Assembly (NCBI GenBank): GCA_022315425.1
Contig: JAIUPT010000022.1
Location: 310,001-374,000 of the forward strand
Length of the DNA: 64,000 bases
Origin: Pseudevernia furfuracea
Lineage: Eukaryota > Ascomycota > Lecanoromycetes > Lecanorales > Parmeliaceae
Direction: 5' to 3'
This document shows positions 1-11,320 of this stretch, piece after piece (position 1 is the first letter of the stretch; each line of letters starts with the position of its first letter). Below the pieces are notes generated by a model that was not told where the DNA came from, ran no database searches, and worked only from the letters and a program-made list of their open reading frames with translations. The translations under genes were made by a program, and so were the position numbers.

Positions 1-585
1 GGGGTTCTGCTTCCCTTTGAGCGCTGTCAATGATTTAGCAAACAAGCTTGCCATTCCATCCGCCGTCCCCGTCATCCTCCGGATAGTCTCCATCATCGTG
101 AACCAAATCGGGACTTTGATGAAAGAGATCATAGTTATCAACCATTGTGCTTGGTTTTGCTTAATTACTCGTCTCAGGCGGAGCGCTATTTCTTGGATCT
201 CTTGCACCTCAGACGGGCTCCTATGCTTGTGTTCCTATTTGATCTTCTCCTCCAATGCGGCTCTTGACTCGTGAAACTGAGCGCCTAGTTTCGCTGTCTT
301 CTTGACCGCCCCCCTGCAATACGTGTCGATTGGGATCAAAATAGCGACTCTGACGAGAAGGGCAGTCAGTGGTATAGTTGCTGCCCAAGGAAGTCCAGTT
401 ATGTCATGTATCCCGTTGATGAAGGTATGAGTCTGCACGAGGCATTCATCGAGGAATCGACGCCGTGGTGTGGCACTAAATCTACGAGTGTTGAGTGGTA
501 CTATTTTGCCGATTTTGGGCGAATGAGAATGCTTCCCAGGAGCTGTCGGCCTGGATACTACTCGTAATATACTGGGAGGCTTCAT
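1..585 (-). pseudogene. COX18: Cox18/Oxa1-family mitochondrial insertase homologue, partial, with in-frame TAG
   Basis: The protein would insert the Cox2 C-terminal tail into the mitochondrial inner membrane. The frame starts at ATG 585 with a basic, Arg-rich N-terminus typical of a mitochondrial presequence. It then gives the family signature HDITGLPWAATIPLTALLVR and a first membrane segment. A TAG at 237-235 interrupts the frame after 'EEKIK'. The same frame stays open and homologous beyond it ('EHKHRSPSEVQEIQEIALRL', then 'IKVPIWFTMMETIRRMTG') to the window edge. The stop is one transition from CAG (Gln), and the family has a charged loop there, so it looks like a nonsense mutation rather than the gene end. 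I found no plausible intron that removes it. The C-terminal half lies outside the window. It could be a disabled copy, a sequencing error or a RIP-hit duplicate. Confidence 0.72.
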
Positions 586-1243
586 TGCGGTGGTAGTTGT
601 CGAGAGCTCAACGGTGGATTTGGTTTCGATAGAAGGATCGACAGGACGGGCCGTGAGCGCCGCCTCGGGCCGAAAGCGCCCAGACAGTACTTATCTCGAT
701 AATTACGGCGGACGATAATCGACAGTAGGACAAAACCAAAAAGTAGGAAAAGATCGCGAGAATCGCAAAGCGTATTTTCTATCAGCTTCTGTAATTGAAC
801 AATCACAGGCTTGACTACAAGTATTTCAGTGCATAAGTTGTTCTACATATGTAGTGCTACAATATCATCAGCTGAGGGCTTGCGTACCTCTCGTCATTGC
901 CGATTTATCCAGCTTCCTAACCTATTATCATCGCAATTCTTATTTTCATATTTCTTTCCCAGATTCAGTTGCGGCTTGACTTACGAAGAGCTGAAAGACC
1001 TCGGATTAGTGTAATTGAGGGGACCAGGAGGAGGCTACATATTGCCAACGAAACAGACCGTCATACGCAAATGAAGATCTCGCGGAAAATGCTCTGAGAC
1101 CTAAAGAAAATTTCATGACTTACTGCCGGCGAACGGTACCCTCTCACAAGCAGTCTGGGCACCCCAAATTTGCCAACAATGTTCTACTTGAATAACGGTA
1201 AAAGCAGAAGTCCACCATCCTCTGCTACTACTCCTCCGCCTCT
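586..1243. other. Intergenic region between cox18-like frame and permease 3' end
   Basis: I see no convincing coding frame or RNA gene here. It holds the promoter side of the minus-strand cox18-like gene (near 600-800) and the 3' flank of the minus-strand permease. Confidence 0.5.
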
Positions 1244-3321
1244 CTATCGGCCAAATTTCTTCAACTCCAAGTACCTCAATGGCGGGTATGCAACGCAAGT
1301 AAAAGCTATGGCTAGCCACGCTCCAATGTCGCCCCCGTAACCGCCAAGCTTACTCCCAACAGGACCTCGGTACCACACCTGATCCATACCAACAATCGCG
1401 CCCGCCCACCCAACAAAGAAAGAAAGCAACGCTGCAATTCCTACAGGAAGCCTCTTTTTATCCTCCCAAGCCGACCAATCAAAAGGCACGCCTCGCAGCT
1501 TATGGAATATCATATGTTCTTCGAACACTATAGTCAACCAAGGACAGACCCAGTAACTCATCAGTGGCAAAAAGTCTTCAAATATGTTGAACAAATGGTC
1601 GCGGCCCGCCACCGCGCAGACGAGTTCGATGACCATGAGGAAGAGACACCAGATCCAACGGGGGATGGCTTTGGGGTAACGGCCTAAGACCTGGCAGCTC
1701 AAACCTGCCGCGTACGTGGCCGGGGCGTTATTTGCGATGCCGCCCAGGGCGAGGAGCACGGTGCAGAAACCGCCAAAGGCGCCGAGGCCGTCGTAGCAGG
1801 CTAGGAGGAGCGCGCCGGATGAGGTGGCGTAGGCGTTGGCCCATCCGGGGGTTGTGGCAACGCCGGTCGCTATCGCGACCCCAATAAGGTTTACAAAGAT
1901 CAAAGAAGTCCACATGCCAGCCCAGGTCATGAAGAACGTGAGACGTCGACTTGTGTTGGTGGGGTAGTAGACGTAAAAGTCGGCTCCGATAGTGCAGAAG
2001 CTGATGGCCACAGAGAACTGAAGTGCGAAAAATGAGCAGCGGTTAGCTGTGATTGTGCCGGGTGGACCGATAGATTGCAATGAGGTGTTGAAATTGTGGC
2101 CAGCGGAGCCAATAAGGATGAGTAGAGCAAATACTTGCGGCACCCAAGCGTACCTGTTCCACGGTGAGCTTGAGTGCTGTGCTTTTTGTTGGTGTTGGAG
2201 CGGACCTTTCGTATATGTGGAGAACGGCGATGCCGAAGGCAGCAACCAGACCGATGCAAAGAGCGCTAATAGCACAACCAACAGCGATAGTCAGGCCTGC
2301 GCCGTTCACAGCTGAAAACATTTGTCCGGCGATGATGGATGCAATGATACCCCCTGGAGCATAATACCGCAGTCAGTATTGCCAATTGAGGGGAAACATT
2401 GGGCCTTGGAACATGTGGACGGAGAAAAATCCGAGACATGTGTCCAAGCTCAATAATCCGTGTAATAGAGGAAGAGTAGACCTAGGAATGACTTACAGCC
2501 CACTTGAAGAATTACATTGAGAATGCAGGCGAGTTTGGACGGCCAATATCCCATAAAGTATCGACCAAGTATCTATCAAGCAAGCAAGAACCATACTGAT
2601 TAGCGAACTGTGTGCCCATTTCATAAACTAAGACCAGGTAATCGTAGCCGGCAGTATTCATGCGCGCGCAACATACCATTGTTCGGTTTCCGCTTTGCGG
2701 ACCGAACGTACCCGTATATGCTGTTCCGCAAGAGGAGAGAGCATTGGCGAAGAGGACCAAGCAAACACAATCGACCCATCCGAGTTGGAAAACCAGTGGC
2801 CCGAGAAAACCCACGGCGAGGTTGTTCACCACCACGTTGATGCTGAACCACAAAGTGAACATCTGAAGATATCCCCTTGCGCCCCCACCATGCTTCTCTT
2901 CCGGAAGCACTCTCGAGATGCCGCGGGCCTCTAGGTTTTAGTTCCGAGGTCAGTATTGCCTGATGCGGTGAAGGAGGATATCCAGTCTTGGAACATGCCT
3001 AGAGAGTAATACTCCCGAAGCTTTCCTTAAGTCTTAAGATATGGACCATAAGAGGAGATATGGACTACAACTAAACGCACCTAGGCCAGCAAGGCCTTCG
3101 ACTTTGGCGTTCCATTTCGCGAACCTGCCTCTAAGGAGGATGGGAGTGGGAGCGATGTCAGATCTGACAGGATGAGAAGAAGTCTGTGAGTTTCCGAGGG
3201 TATGGTCGGCAGAGTCGTTGCCGGAGAGACTAATATTGACTGAGGATTCTTTGAATTCGCCTCGCTTCTCGACGTCATTTTCGGGTATTTGGTGAGCGGC
3301 AGGATGCCTGCGTGGATTCAT
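1244..3321 (-). CDS. Purine-cytosine permease, NCS1 family (FcyB/Fcy2-like), 542 aa
   Basis: This is a plasma-membrane proton symporter for cytosine and purines. The exon model on the minus strand is 3321-3081, 2930-2677, 2572-2497, 2353-2206 and 2153-1244, which totals 543 codons in one frame including the stop. The hydrophilic N-terminus is followed by the NCS1 hallmark 'EARGISRVLPEEK', then 'FGPQSGNRTM', 'ILGRYFMGYWPSKLACILN' and 'GQMFSAVNGAGLTIAVG', all diagnostic for Fcy2-type permeases. About 12 hydrophobic segments follow. The spliced joints restore these motifs exactly, for example YER|YAW across 2205-2154. The length fits the family (about 500-540 aa). It stands alone; nothing in the neighbours indicates a purine gene cluster. 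Confidence 0.9.
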
Positions 3322-4142
3322 GACGGGGGAAGAAGAGGGAGATGTGTACTCCGTATGTCTCGCAACGTCAATTCGAGTGGAAAGATTGGGGGAAATGGGG
3401 GGAAAAAAGACTTTAATGACCGAAGGTTAAAACAGACAAGGTAAGGCAGACACTGGACAGGGGTAGTACGAATGGAAGACGATATTAAGGGCAAGCAGAG
3501 CGATGGTATTCGTGGAAACTTAGTCAATTGCCATGCTATAGTTTTATAAGTCACTCCAGGAAGGTTGGAGGTCGGGATGAGCATGATGTAGTGTGAGCAT
3601 GAGGTGCTTTTACCAGCCGTCTGCAGGTTGAAACCAAGCTCTGACGGTGACCTCGTAGCGCGGGGTAGAATAATTAATGCAGATTAATAAATGGGATTAC
3701 CTGTTCGCAAACACGTTATCGTGTAGTCAGTAGGTAATTGGCTCGAAAATGCGGTAGCTACTTTAGAAGCTGCAGGACAACTCAAGCTACAGATAGTCCT
3801 TGAATCCTTCGGCGCCGCTAAAGTCGCATAGTGTACGGTGTACGAGCTATGGTTTTTTTGTTGATCACTAGACAGTGGTAGTCATATATTTAAGTGACAG
3901 CGTAGATCTGTATACTATAAATAGTGTAATATCGATCTATCACTACCCGAAGTTCACATGTTAGAGGTTGATCTTTTTTAGCTTCACACTGCTGTAGGCA
4001 GAATACTGCTTGTTCGAATTGTTCCCGCAATCTTAGATTTCCTGAGCGAGAAAGTAGCAGACGTCCATGTAGACAGCGAGAGACGCGAAATAAAAAATAC
4101 AATATATTTGTAAATAGAAGCATTTTCTAATATATAAGAATG
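3322..4142. other. Intergenic, permease promoter side
   Basis: No supported gene. The first part is the upstream region of the permease; the rest becomes AT-rich towards 4140. Short frames on both strands show no recognisable domain or codon bias. Confidence 0.5.
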
Positions 4143-4272
4143 TCTCCAATAGTCTAGGGGTTATGATTTCGTAAGCAAAACGAAAACAGAAGATGCGATT
4201 TACCAAAGCTAATGAGTGTAGCGCTTGTCAATCAACTCGCGGGAGGCCAGGGTTCGAGTCCCTGTTGGAGAG
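4143..4272 (+). tRNA. tRNA-like Pol III unit, Asp/Glu-type ends, intron-containing or degenerate
   Basis: TCTCCAA at 4143-4149 pairs perfectly with TTGGAGA at 4265-4271, and a G discriminator follows. TAGTCTAGGGG at 4150-4160 fits the A box (TRGYNNANNNG). GGTTCGAGTCC at 4251-4261 is a near-perfect B box within a T arm CAGGG/CCCTG. A run of eight or more T follows at about 4279, as a Pol III terminator. The body is about 130 nt, so roughly 55 extra nt must be an intron. I could not form a clean anticodon stem. GTC in 'CTTGTCA' (4224-4230) would give Asp, but the flanks do not pair well. It may be a tRNA pseudogene or another tRNA-derived Pol III gene. Confidence 0.42.
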
Positions 4273-4285
4273 ACACAATTTTTTT

Positions 4286-5458
4286 TCTCCCCTTAAAAAG
4301 GACATTGAAAGCATCCTTACTTATACTGTTGGCTGTAGGCGGTACTCTACGGAGTACATTCGGAAGGCGGTTTATAAATTCGTTGAAACTCGGCGCATTC
4401 TTAAGGCTTGGCTCGCGCCGTCATGCGCCCCTTTAAGGCCTGTACATTATATAACCTCTCAGGCCATAGAATCTATCTACTCATTGATGGAGCTCTTTCA
4501 CTGAGACTTTACTCTTATCACGCTGTTTGCTGGCGTATTGTTTCGGACCTTACCAACCATTCTCAATGGGAGCGAGATCTGGCGAATTATGACAGTCTAG
4601 AACACTTGTACCGAACCAATTGGCTACAAGGTTATTCTTTGGAGCCATTCCACCTTCAAAACCCCCATGATCTAATGCTCCATCCTATTCCAGCACAAAA
4701 ACATCACCTCTGTCAACTCATTTCTTGACCTCTACCTCCAGAATCTATTCAACAAAGGCCTTCGTGATTGCGCCATTGGTGATTCTTGAGATGGTGTACC
4801 AGATGATCTTTGATGTCTTGGAATTCCATCCAAGTGCAGCCCAGCCATGAACTTTATGATGGAGTTTGTCTGGCGAAGAATCTCGATGTTGAACGTTATC
4901 AAAACGATAGCGCATCAGCATGAAACTCATCGCTGCAACGGATGTCGCGATAGATCTCTTTGTAAGGCCGGTGCAGAAGCGTAACATCAGCTCAATCAAT
5001 ACGATCATCTGTGGCCTTTGGTCCATATGCTTCTTCAGAGACATCGAGGTTTGAATCACGCATCAATCAGATTTTAGCAGCCCGGAAGAAATATTTGCAT
5101 GGACCTATGGAGGATCTTTGTGTGATATACACAGTGAAGAAAGTAGAAAAGTCCGTTCAATGCTCGATTTTTAAAATATTGATTTCTCTTGGGTGATGCC
5201 TTGGGCTGAGCAGACTAGACTGACTAAACCTGTGCACATCATCATTTGATTGATGCGTGATTCAAACCTCGGCCGCACGGATAATTTCACTTTCTTTCAT
5301 TATCGTCACCTGATATCAAATCGAAATCCTATTGTCAATCCTGACTTCCACGAGTCATTATCAATTCAAGAGTTGTCATGCCAAGACAAAATCGATAAAA
5401 TTGTTACCAGGGTACTACTGATACGCTTGCTTTTTCGATCCAAGACATTTGCAACACC
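4286..5458. other. Gene-poor region with decayed coding traces
   Basis: No intact gene is supported. The minus frame over 4745-5059 has protein-like composition but no recognisable motif. A 25-bp inverted repeat lies inside (listed separately). The tract leads into the pseudogene that starts near 5459 and may contain more of it. Confidence 0.35.
5045..5271. repeat. 25-bp perfect inverted repeat flanking 177 bp
   Basis: CGAGGTTTGAATCACGCATC (continuing AATCA) at 5045-5069 recurs in inverse orientation at 5247-5271 without mismatch. The whole is 227 bp, the size of a small MITE or a long hairpin. I see no clear target-site duplication outside the arms and no coding sequence between them. Confidence 0.6.
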
Positions 5459-6879
5459 ATGGAGATACCACCAATCCGACAACGCCTCCCGGAAATCCGA
5501 GATGGAAAAATCGTCAATCTAGCAATCGTACGGAAACTCGAGGCTGCGACGTTCAAGAGCATGGAATAGCTTCTCGAGAGCAGTGCACGATGTGTCAGTG
5601 CCATCGGGATCCTTACAATCCCCCCTCACGCACTATTTGACTCAGCCATAGTTTTCGACGAAATACGGTCGCTGGGAGAACGGCGAGACCGCCGATCCAT
5701 TCAATCGATGCACTCGGATGGTGATGGAGAACGCATTTGAAATGGATAAGAGGATGATGTTTGATCACCTACATCATCGATCCCATTCGTGTGAGGACAT
5801 CGAGGATAGTCAATCACAGATGTTGAGACGGCATTAGTCATTCACTTTCAACATTCTGGAGACTCTCGAGGCCAAGGTCATCATTATCTATGGAGTCAAA
5901 GTGCAGAAAAGGCTTTTTGAAACTCGAGTGTTGGAATTTCTTCCGCTGTAGGATGAATACGAACGTCCAAGGGTTTCTCGTTGCTTTGAACAGAGATGCA
6001 ACTATCGAGAACCTGACGAAAAGTACAAGTTCTGTCGGGAATTTCTATTCGCCAAACACCCAAACCATCTCATGTATCAGCAGAAAGAAAACAAGGTTTT
6101 GATACGGCAGGATATGACTACAAAGGCTGTCGCTAACATGGCTGGAGTAGGGTATCTTGTTTAGCCCAACTTTTACCGGGATAAGCTTTGGAGCAGAGAC
6201 AATCCGCAGCGTTCAGCCACTCTCAAAGAAGTGCGCGATCTCGCTCAACAGCTCATCCCGCAGCCGCTTCGTGGGACCATTGTATCGCCGTCTATCACGT
6301 CCACGTTCAATGAGGCCACTCCAATTTTATGGAGTAATCTCTGGGATGACCAGTCAACCTACAGCAACAAGGTGCTTGCCGAGGAAATCCTTCCAGCGGC
6401 TCTGGCTGTCTGGCGCAACAGTGAAGACAACGAGCAACAGTTCAACTGGAGGAATTTATCGGACCTACCTTTGCCGGTGCTCCAGTGTGCGCTTTTCAAT
6501 TCTGCATTCGTGCCTGATTCCGACAAGGCAATTATCAAGGCAATTCATCGTCTAGCTTTCAGGACACAGCCCGCCTCCCCTCGAACAGGCTCTCCCGAAA
6601 TTGATGGAAAACCAAGATGCTCTAGTAAAAGAAGTGCAGAACAAGGATTGCGCCAACCTCGTGCACTGTAGATTAGGCCAAGTGCTTGTGATATGGTGCC
6701 TAGCATGCAGCTGGGAATGTACGGTCAGCAACCCTCAGTGGGCAGTCAAGTGGCCTGGTTACTACTATTTACAGGCCGCGCTTGCTATTCAAGCGATTGT
6801 GCTCGCCGCTATTGGGCCTTCTTTCCAGAGACTTGGTGAGCTGAAAGCTAGACAGCCGGGCTGCATTTGCCTCAAATAG
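5459..6879 (+). pseudogene. Unrecognised fungal gene with at least four in-frame TAG stops
   Basis: One reading frame runs from about 5610 to 6671 and is coherent through TAGs at 5649, 5835, 5949 and 6162. Between them it gives protein-like text such as 'YGRWENGETADPFNRC', 'VKVQKRLFETRVLEFLPL', 'EYERPRVSRCFEQRCNYREP', 'MTTKAVANMAGVGYLV' and 'EVRDLAQQLIPQPLRG'. A second frame (5459 onward, 'MEIPPIRQRLPEIRDGKIVN') with its own TAG precedes it. Another frame (6601-6879, 'KEVQNKDCANLVHCRLGQVL', with two hydrophobic stretches) follows after an intron or frameshift near 6580-6600. Every TAG is one C-to-T change from CAG. I do not recognise the family and assign no function. Confidence 0.55.
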
Positions 6880-7581
6880 GCTGGGAGGGCTTCCATGAGC
6901 CTCTATTTGGAATACTGGTAGCTCGGATCGTCACTATCGAGCTTTCAATCCGGATTTTCTGACTGTTGAACCTGAGAACTCTCTGATGATGTGACTTCCA
7001 CGATGCAGCCCAGTAGAGACACCCCTAATGCAGGTTTGTGTGAATGTTCCTGCTTGGATCGCAGGGTGTAAACGGATGATACAGAACCATTGGCATATGA
7101 TCTGTCATGATTGGAGGATGTGAGTCAGGGGCGAGCACTTGCCTAGCACAAATTGCCGAGCGGATGTGTGTGGCTGGCTGAGAGGCCGTTTCGGGCTGAC
7201 GGATGATGCCGAAAATGCCAAAAAGTGAAGACGCTCGGACAGGGTTGATGCTGGTGATCCAACCTGCACCAAAGCGACAGCGGCACTCTCGTATATGCCG
7301 CCAAATCTCTTCTCCGCCCGTTTCCGTCGTTCGACTAGTGACCTAATCAGTGTCACCGTGAACCTCATAGCCCAATTCTTGAAGTTCGTCGATTAACTAC
7401 TATGGCCTTCATCTTTTCGTCCTCCAGAGCCGTAGAGCCAATGGTATTGCTGATGCGGACTCAAATCATGCCCTCTGCCTCGCTAGATCACGTTTTTGAA
7501 ACGGGCTGGTTTTAGGTAATTACTTACTGACCATAGCAAAAGAGTACGAGAAGCCCACTAAGGGTACTTTGAGCTTTTCGA
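6880..7581. other. Intergenic, no supported gene
   Basis: Short frames on both strands lack domains, and nothing structural stands out. Confidence 0.45.
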
Positions 7582-7829
7582 TTAGAAGCAATCAAAGTTG
7601 AGCGCAGGTTTGCTCGATTGATCGAAGATCGTGAGTCCCAGTCTTTGCCTTTCAGCCAGCCACAATGGTTCATATTCATTCCAGGGATCAACAAGTTGAT
7701 CCTGAAGGATGTCTGGATATTCTCCGCAAGCGACATGATCGACGTCCATCCACTCAAGCAGGACACATGAATGATCATCAAAACGCATTGGGCGTGGCAC
7801 GTCGTGCTCAAACTCAGCTCATGGAAATG
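7582..7829 (-). CDS. Possible coding fragment, unknown
   Basis: The minus frame ending at the TAA at 7582 is open from about 7829. It reads as acidic, Trp-rich protein ('DDHSCVLLEWMDVDHVACGE', 'DQLVDPWNEYEPLWLAERQR'), unlike random sequence. A TGA just upstream (near 7830) and the lack of a good ATG suggest an exon or a gene remnant. No family recognised. Confidence 0.25.
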
Positions 7830-8298
7830 GCCAGCGCCACAGCTTTTACTTAAAGCAGCAAAGGGCTTTTGGTTGTCCAGTCGCAATGCACAGGATCTCA
7901 ACCACCGCTTGCACCGAACACCGCATTGGTGATATGGTTGCGTCAGGCCTGACTGATTTGTTCCAAGAACGGATTGATGGCGATTACCGCCTCCAAAACT
8001 TGGTTCTGGGCCGCTCTCGTTGAAGCCGTCAGAAGACAGCCTCCTCATCTAATATATAAGGCCAGCAGTTCCGACTTCTCCTGGCAACGAAAATCCTCAG
8101 CTTTCCAGAAGACCTCTACGAATCTTGCCTGGAAATCTTTCTAACCTGTCAAGAACGTCCACTGCATCCCTCTACCTTCTTTGTAAGTTCCAAGATCTTG
8201 AGCCATCTAGCTCAACTCCTTCAGAATACCTTGATGGATCGCACGCTTACGAAGGACTCAAGCCACCAGAAATCTCCATTCGGCCGAAATCGAAAAAC
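7830..8298. other. Upstream region of the small secreted protein gene
   Basis: There is a TATA-like ATATATAA near 8050. The rest is likely promoter and 5' leader. An upstream in-frame ATG at 8125 would add 58 residues without domain character, so the start at 8299, which gives a signal peptide, is preferred. Confidence 0.4.
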
Positions 8299-8784
8299 AT
8301 GCGTATTCAATTGAGCTCGGTGCTACTCTTGCCTTCGCTCCTCAATGCAGGCGTCCTTGCCAAACATTGCGAGCAGTCCGAGGGCCAGCTCTACCTTGCT
8401 GTCGATACTGCTGAGGCCATTAGTACCCATTGGAACCTCACTGGGTATGGCCAATCGAGTTGCGGCGGTACCGGGTCAAATCATAACGGCGACACTACTC
8501 GGGGCTGCAAGAACCTTGAAGAAGCCGCCACCCCTGACCTTTCTTATACATTCTGGGGATCAGGCACGATGAAAGCATGCCTTTATGGCGCTGGGGGCTG
8601 TTCTCCGGGTACCTTTATTGTCGACAGCTTCGGCGACTCGGGCTTGAAATGCACCGGATTTCCTGCCAATAAGGCCGCGGTGTCATATTCCATTGTGGAT
8701 GGAGCCACCAATTGTTTGCTGACAGGGTAAGATCCCCGTGAATCCTTCACCAACGTATTGTTACTGAACTGTGGTTACAGTTAG
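8299..8784 (+). CDS. Small secreted cysteine-containing protein, 143 aa
   Basis: The start at 8299 gives a short basic n-region (MRIQ), a hydrophobic core of about 13 residues and a probable signal peptidase site near 'NAGVLA'. The mature part of about 122 residues has seven cysteines spread over its length and many Gly, Ser and Thr. There is no known enzymatic motif. It fits a candidate effector or cell-surface protein by general properties only. An intron at 8727-8780 (GTAAGA...TTACAG) would place the stop codon in a second exon (GG|T TAG), giving the same C-terminus '..CLLTG' as reading through unspliced (GGG TAA). The protein product is therefore independent of splicing. Confidence 0.6.
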
Positions 8785-10316
8785 CGGAGACAATGCTCTC
8801 CCCAATCTCTGAGATGGAGTCTGCTCGGAACTACTACTCATAAGAAGAACTCCACAGTGTTACGGGCAGGCATGGAGGCTACAGCGGAGGCCTTGGTGAT
8901 CCATCTCATAAGAACTTACTACTCTTTCTACTCCCCCAGGTTTAATATCTTGTCAAAGACATTCTGCTCGATCGTAAATACACTCATTACCGGCCTCAGC
9001 ACCTAGAAGGGGGGATATCAGGCAGAAGATCCCATGAAGTCCGTAGTTGGTTCAGAGGTTTGGTCTTGCACATCCAGATATTTGTGTACGCATAATAACC
9101 TTAAGATAAATCCAGAGACTAGTCTCCATAATAACATTGGATTTCTCAGCTGTGGAGATACAAACTACCAAGATTCTTTTCGTTCGAGCATAATGTGAAA
9201 GCGGCAGTATCTAGAGGTAGAGCTGAGCGAGAGTCAACGTACGCACCAGGGTTACTCTCATCCCTTCATCCTCCAATCTTCTGCTCTAATACATACCCTG
9301 TGACTCCACTATCCTCCTCCTCTGTTAAAGCACGTTTAACCCAGGTTCAAGACACAAGCCGTCTGCCAGCCCTCGGGTGGGACTTTGCTCATTGTATATC
9401 CAACCGCCGCTTACAGTAACATTCAAAGCAGATTTCAACACAGCTGTGGAGTGTAGACAAAAGAACGTAGAGTCGCTAGAGAGGTGTCATTACGGGGAGA
9501 AGCGCGTAGGTTGGATGGCTAGCGAGATGCGGCATGCTTTAAATGTTGTTTCAAATGGGCCCTGCAATCTGGTGGTAGTTGATCATCATGCCAGGAGCGC
9601 GAAGACTTGATGACATCGTCCAATTGACCTGGAGTTTGTCAGCCCTGTTCACATTTTCCGCGCGGTTGGTTGGCGTCTTGGTGTGACAATAGAACTTCGC
9701 GCGGATTCCCTTCTCCATGGGACGACTGATCTTCCACTCCAAGCTTGAATTACCTATCCATTGGATCTTTGATAGAGTGGACTTTAGTTCAGCGGCAGGG
9801 TAGCTCATCAAATTTTAGGTTGTCAACCCCAAAGAGATCCCGTAAGCTGTGATTTGAGAGGCTATGGGCGGGGAAGGTAAGATATCCCAGATAAAATGGG
9901 TTGGCGTTGTATACCGACTCTGAAGTTCTTAGGAACACTGGTTCTGGGAGTTGTGGGCCCGATATGGCTATGAGTTCTTTCTCTTCAAGGTTTGCAAGAA
10001 ATGATTCAAGACTTGAAGGCTGATTCGGATTGAGAAGGGGGCTTGGCGAAAACGATCAAGTTTTAACCTCGCAACCTGCGTCATTTGTGTGGTTGGAGGT
10101 GTTTAGTTCGTATTAGGTTCGATTCCTAATGGTGCTGGTACAATGGTGTTGCGGTGCTTTCTATCTTCTATTTGCTTTGAATTGCAAGAGATTAAGAGGG
10201 AAGCCATCTGTAAGGTTCGTTTATAGTATCGTTATGTCGCTCCAAACATTACGGATATCCTCCGTGTCCCCACAACTACTACTTGCTTTGCGTTTCTAGG
10301 TTCAGTACACCACACC
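8785..10316. other. Long gene-poor region
   Basis: A minus frame over 9551-9811 ('LSKIQWIGNSSLEWKISRPM...') has protein-like composition but no recognised family. A T-arm-like sequence at about 10115-10131 lacks the rest of a tRNA. No other feature is supported. Confidence 0.4.
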
Positions 10317-11320
10317 ATGATGGATTCTTCCAGACACTCCGAGCCTCTCAAAATCATTACTCTCGACGGTGGAGGACTGCAAACCATATCGACGCTCCTG
10401 ATATTAAACAAAGTCCTCGAAACGATCGCTAAGGAGAATGGCGTTCCAGTCCATAGAAAACCAGGGCCTTGTGATGTGTTCGACACTATTGCAGGTATTG
10501 GCGCGGGTGGCTGGCTGGCCATTCTTCTGGGTCGCTTCCGAATGGGCATAACCTCATGCCTGTCCGAATGGTACAATTTGATGCAAAGCATTGCGCCAAA
10601 ATCAAAGACAGAGGAACTTCGCCTGCGACTGCTTCAGCATTGCTACTTTGACACAGAGCGTCTCGTAGAGCAGGTGAACGGTTGACCCAGGTCTACGGCA
10701 CAGGGGTCTGCCTCTTCGAGTCTAATACTAAAGGTGCACGTACTCGCCATGTCGTCGTTGCGGCCCTGGCTTTTGACGCCAGAAGCTACAACCTCTTCAG
10801 GTCTTATGATATCCAAAAATCTGCCAAGCTGCCAGAGAAGCTGCTTGAGGACCCGGAGAATCCGAGCAGCTTCAAGATCTCGCGCGCCTTTGGGGTGACT
10901 GGCGCCGCGAGATACTTCACAAATCCGTGGGAAGAACAGATGGCAAGCAGCGGCAAGATAAGATTCAGCGATACTAACTTCCCATAGCCTCACGACATCA
11001 CCGAACTTGCTTTGGATGAGATGTGAGGGATCTATGGAACGGACGTTCCATTGTCCGTAGTGCTCAATATTGGACCTGGACTTCCCACTGATGTCAATAC
11101 CAAACAGATCGCACTAAGGTTTTCTTGGGGGTCAAATCCAAGTCCAGCTCACGAAGCGACCTCTACGAAGAGAGCAATATCGCCGACTGTTTATATTTCA
11201 GAGTCAAATAATGTGGAGCAGGACGTCATTGCTGAAATTGTTGAAACAACACTTTCCAGACGTCAACATAAGAGAAGATACAATGGCCGCAGCAGAATCA
11301 AGAGGTGTGTTTGGCTGTGA
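10317..11320 (+). pseudogene. Patatin-like phospholipase domain of the fungal NLR type, broken
   Basis: The first part (10317 to about 10680) opens with the patatin anion-hole motif 'IITLDGGGLQTISTLLILNK'. It continues through 'PCDVFDTIAGIGAGGWLAIL' and 'LGRFRMGI', the usual N-terminal architecture of fungal patatin/NB-ARC proteins. The nucleophile elbow reads GIGAG instead of GTSTG, so the catalytic serine is a glycine. A one-base frameshift near 10677-10684 moves the frame to 'LTQVYGTGVCLFESNTKGAR'. Further stops interrupt the frame: TAG at 10985 in 'NFP*PHDITELALDEM' and TGA at 11024. The frame then continues 'GIYGTDVPLSVVLNIGPGLP' to 11320. No NB-ARC or repeat domain follows, so it is a truncated relic. 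Confidence 0.7.

Noticed and set aside
1502..2364. Several plus-strand frames over the permease
   Set aside because: They lie opposite exons whose splicing and motifs are clear.
10111..10140. T-arm-like TTAGGTTCGATTCCTAA suggesting a tRNA
   Set aside because: No upstream A box or acceptor partner at tRNA distance; isolated chance match.
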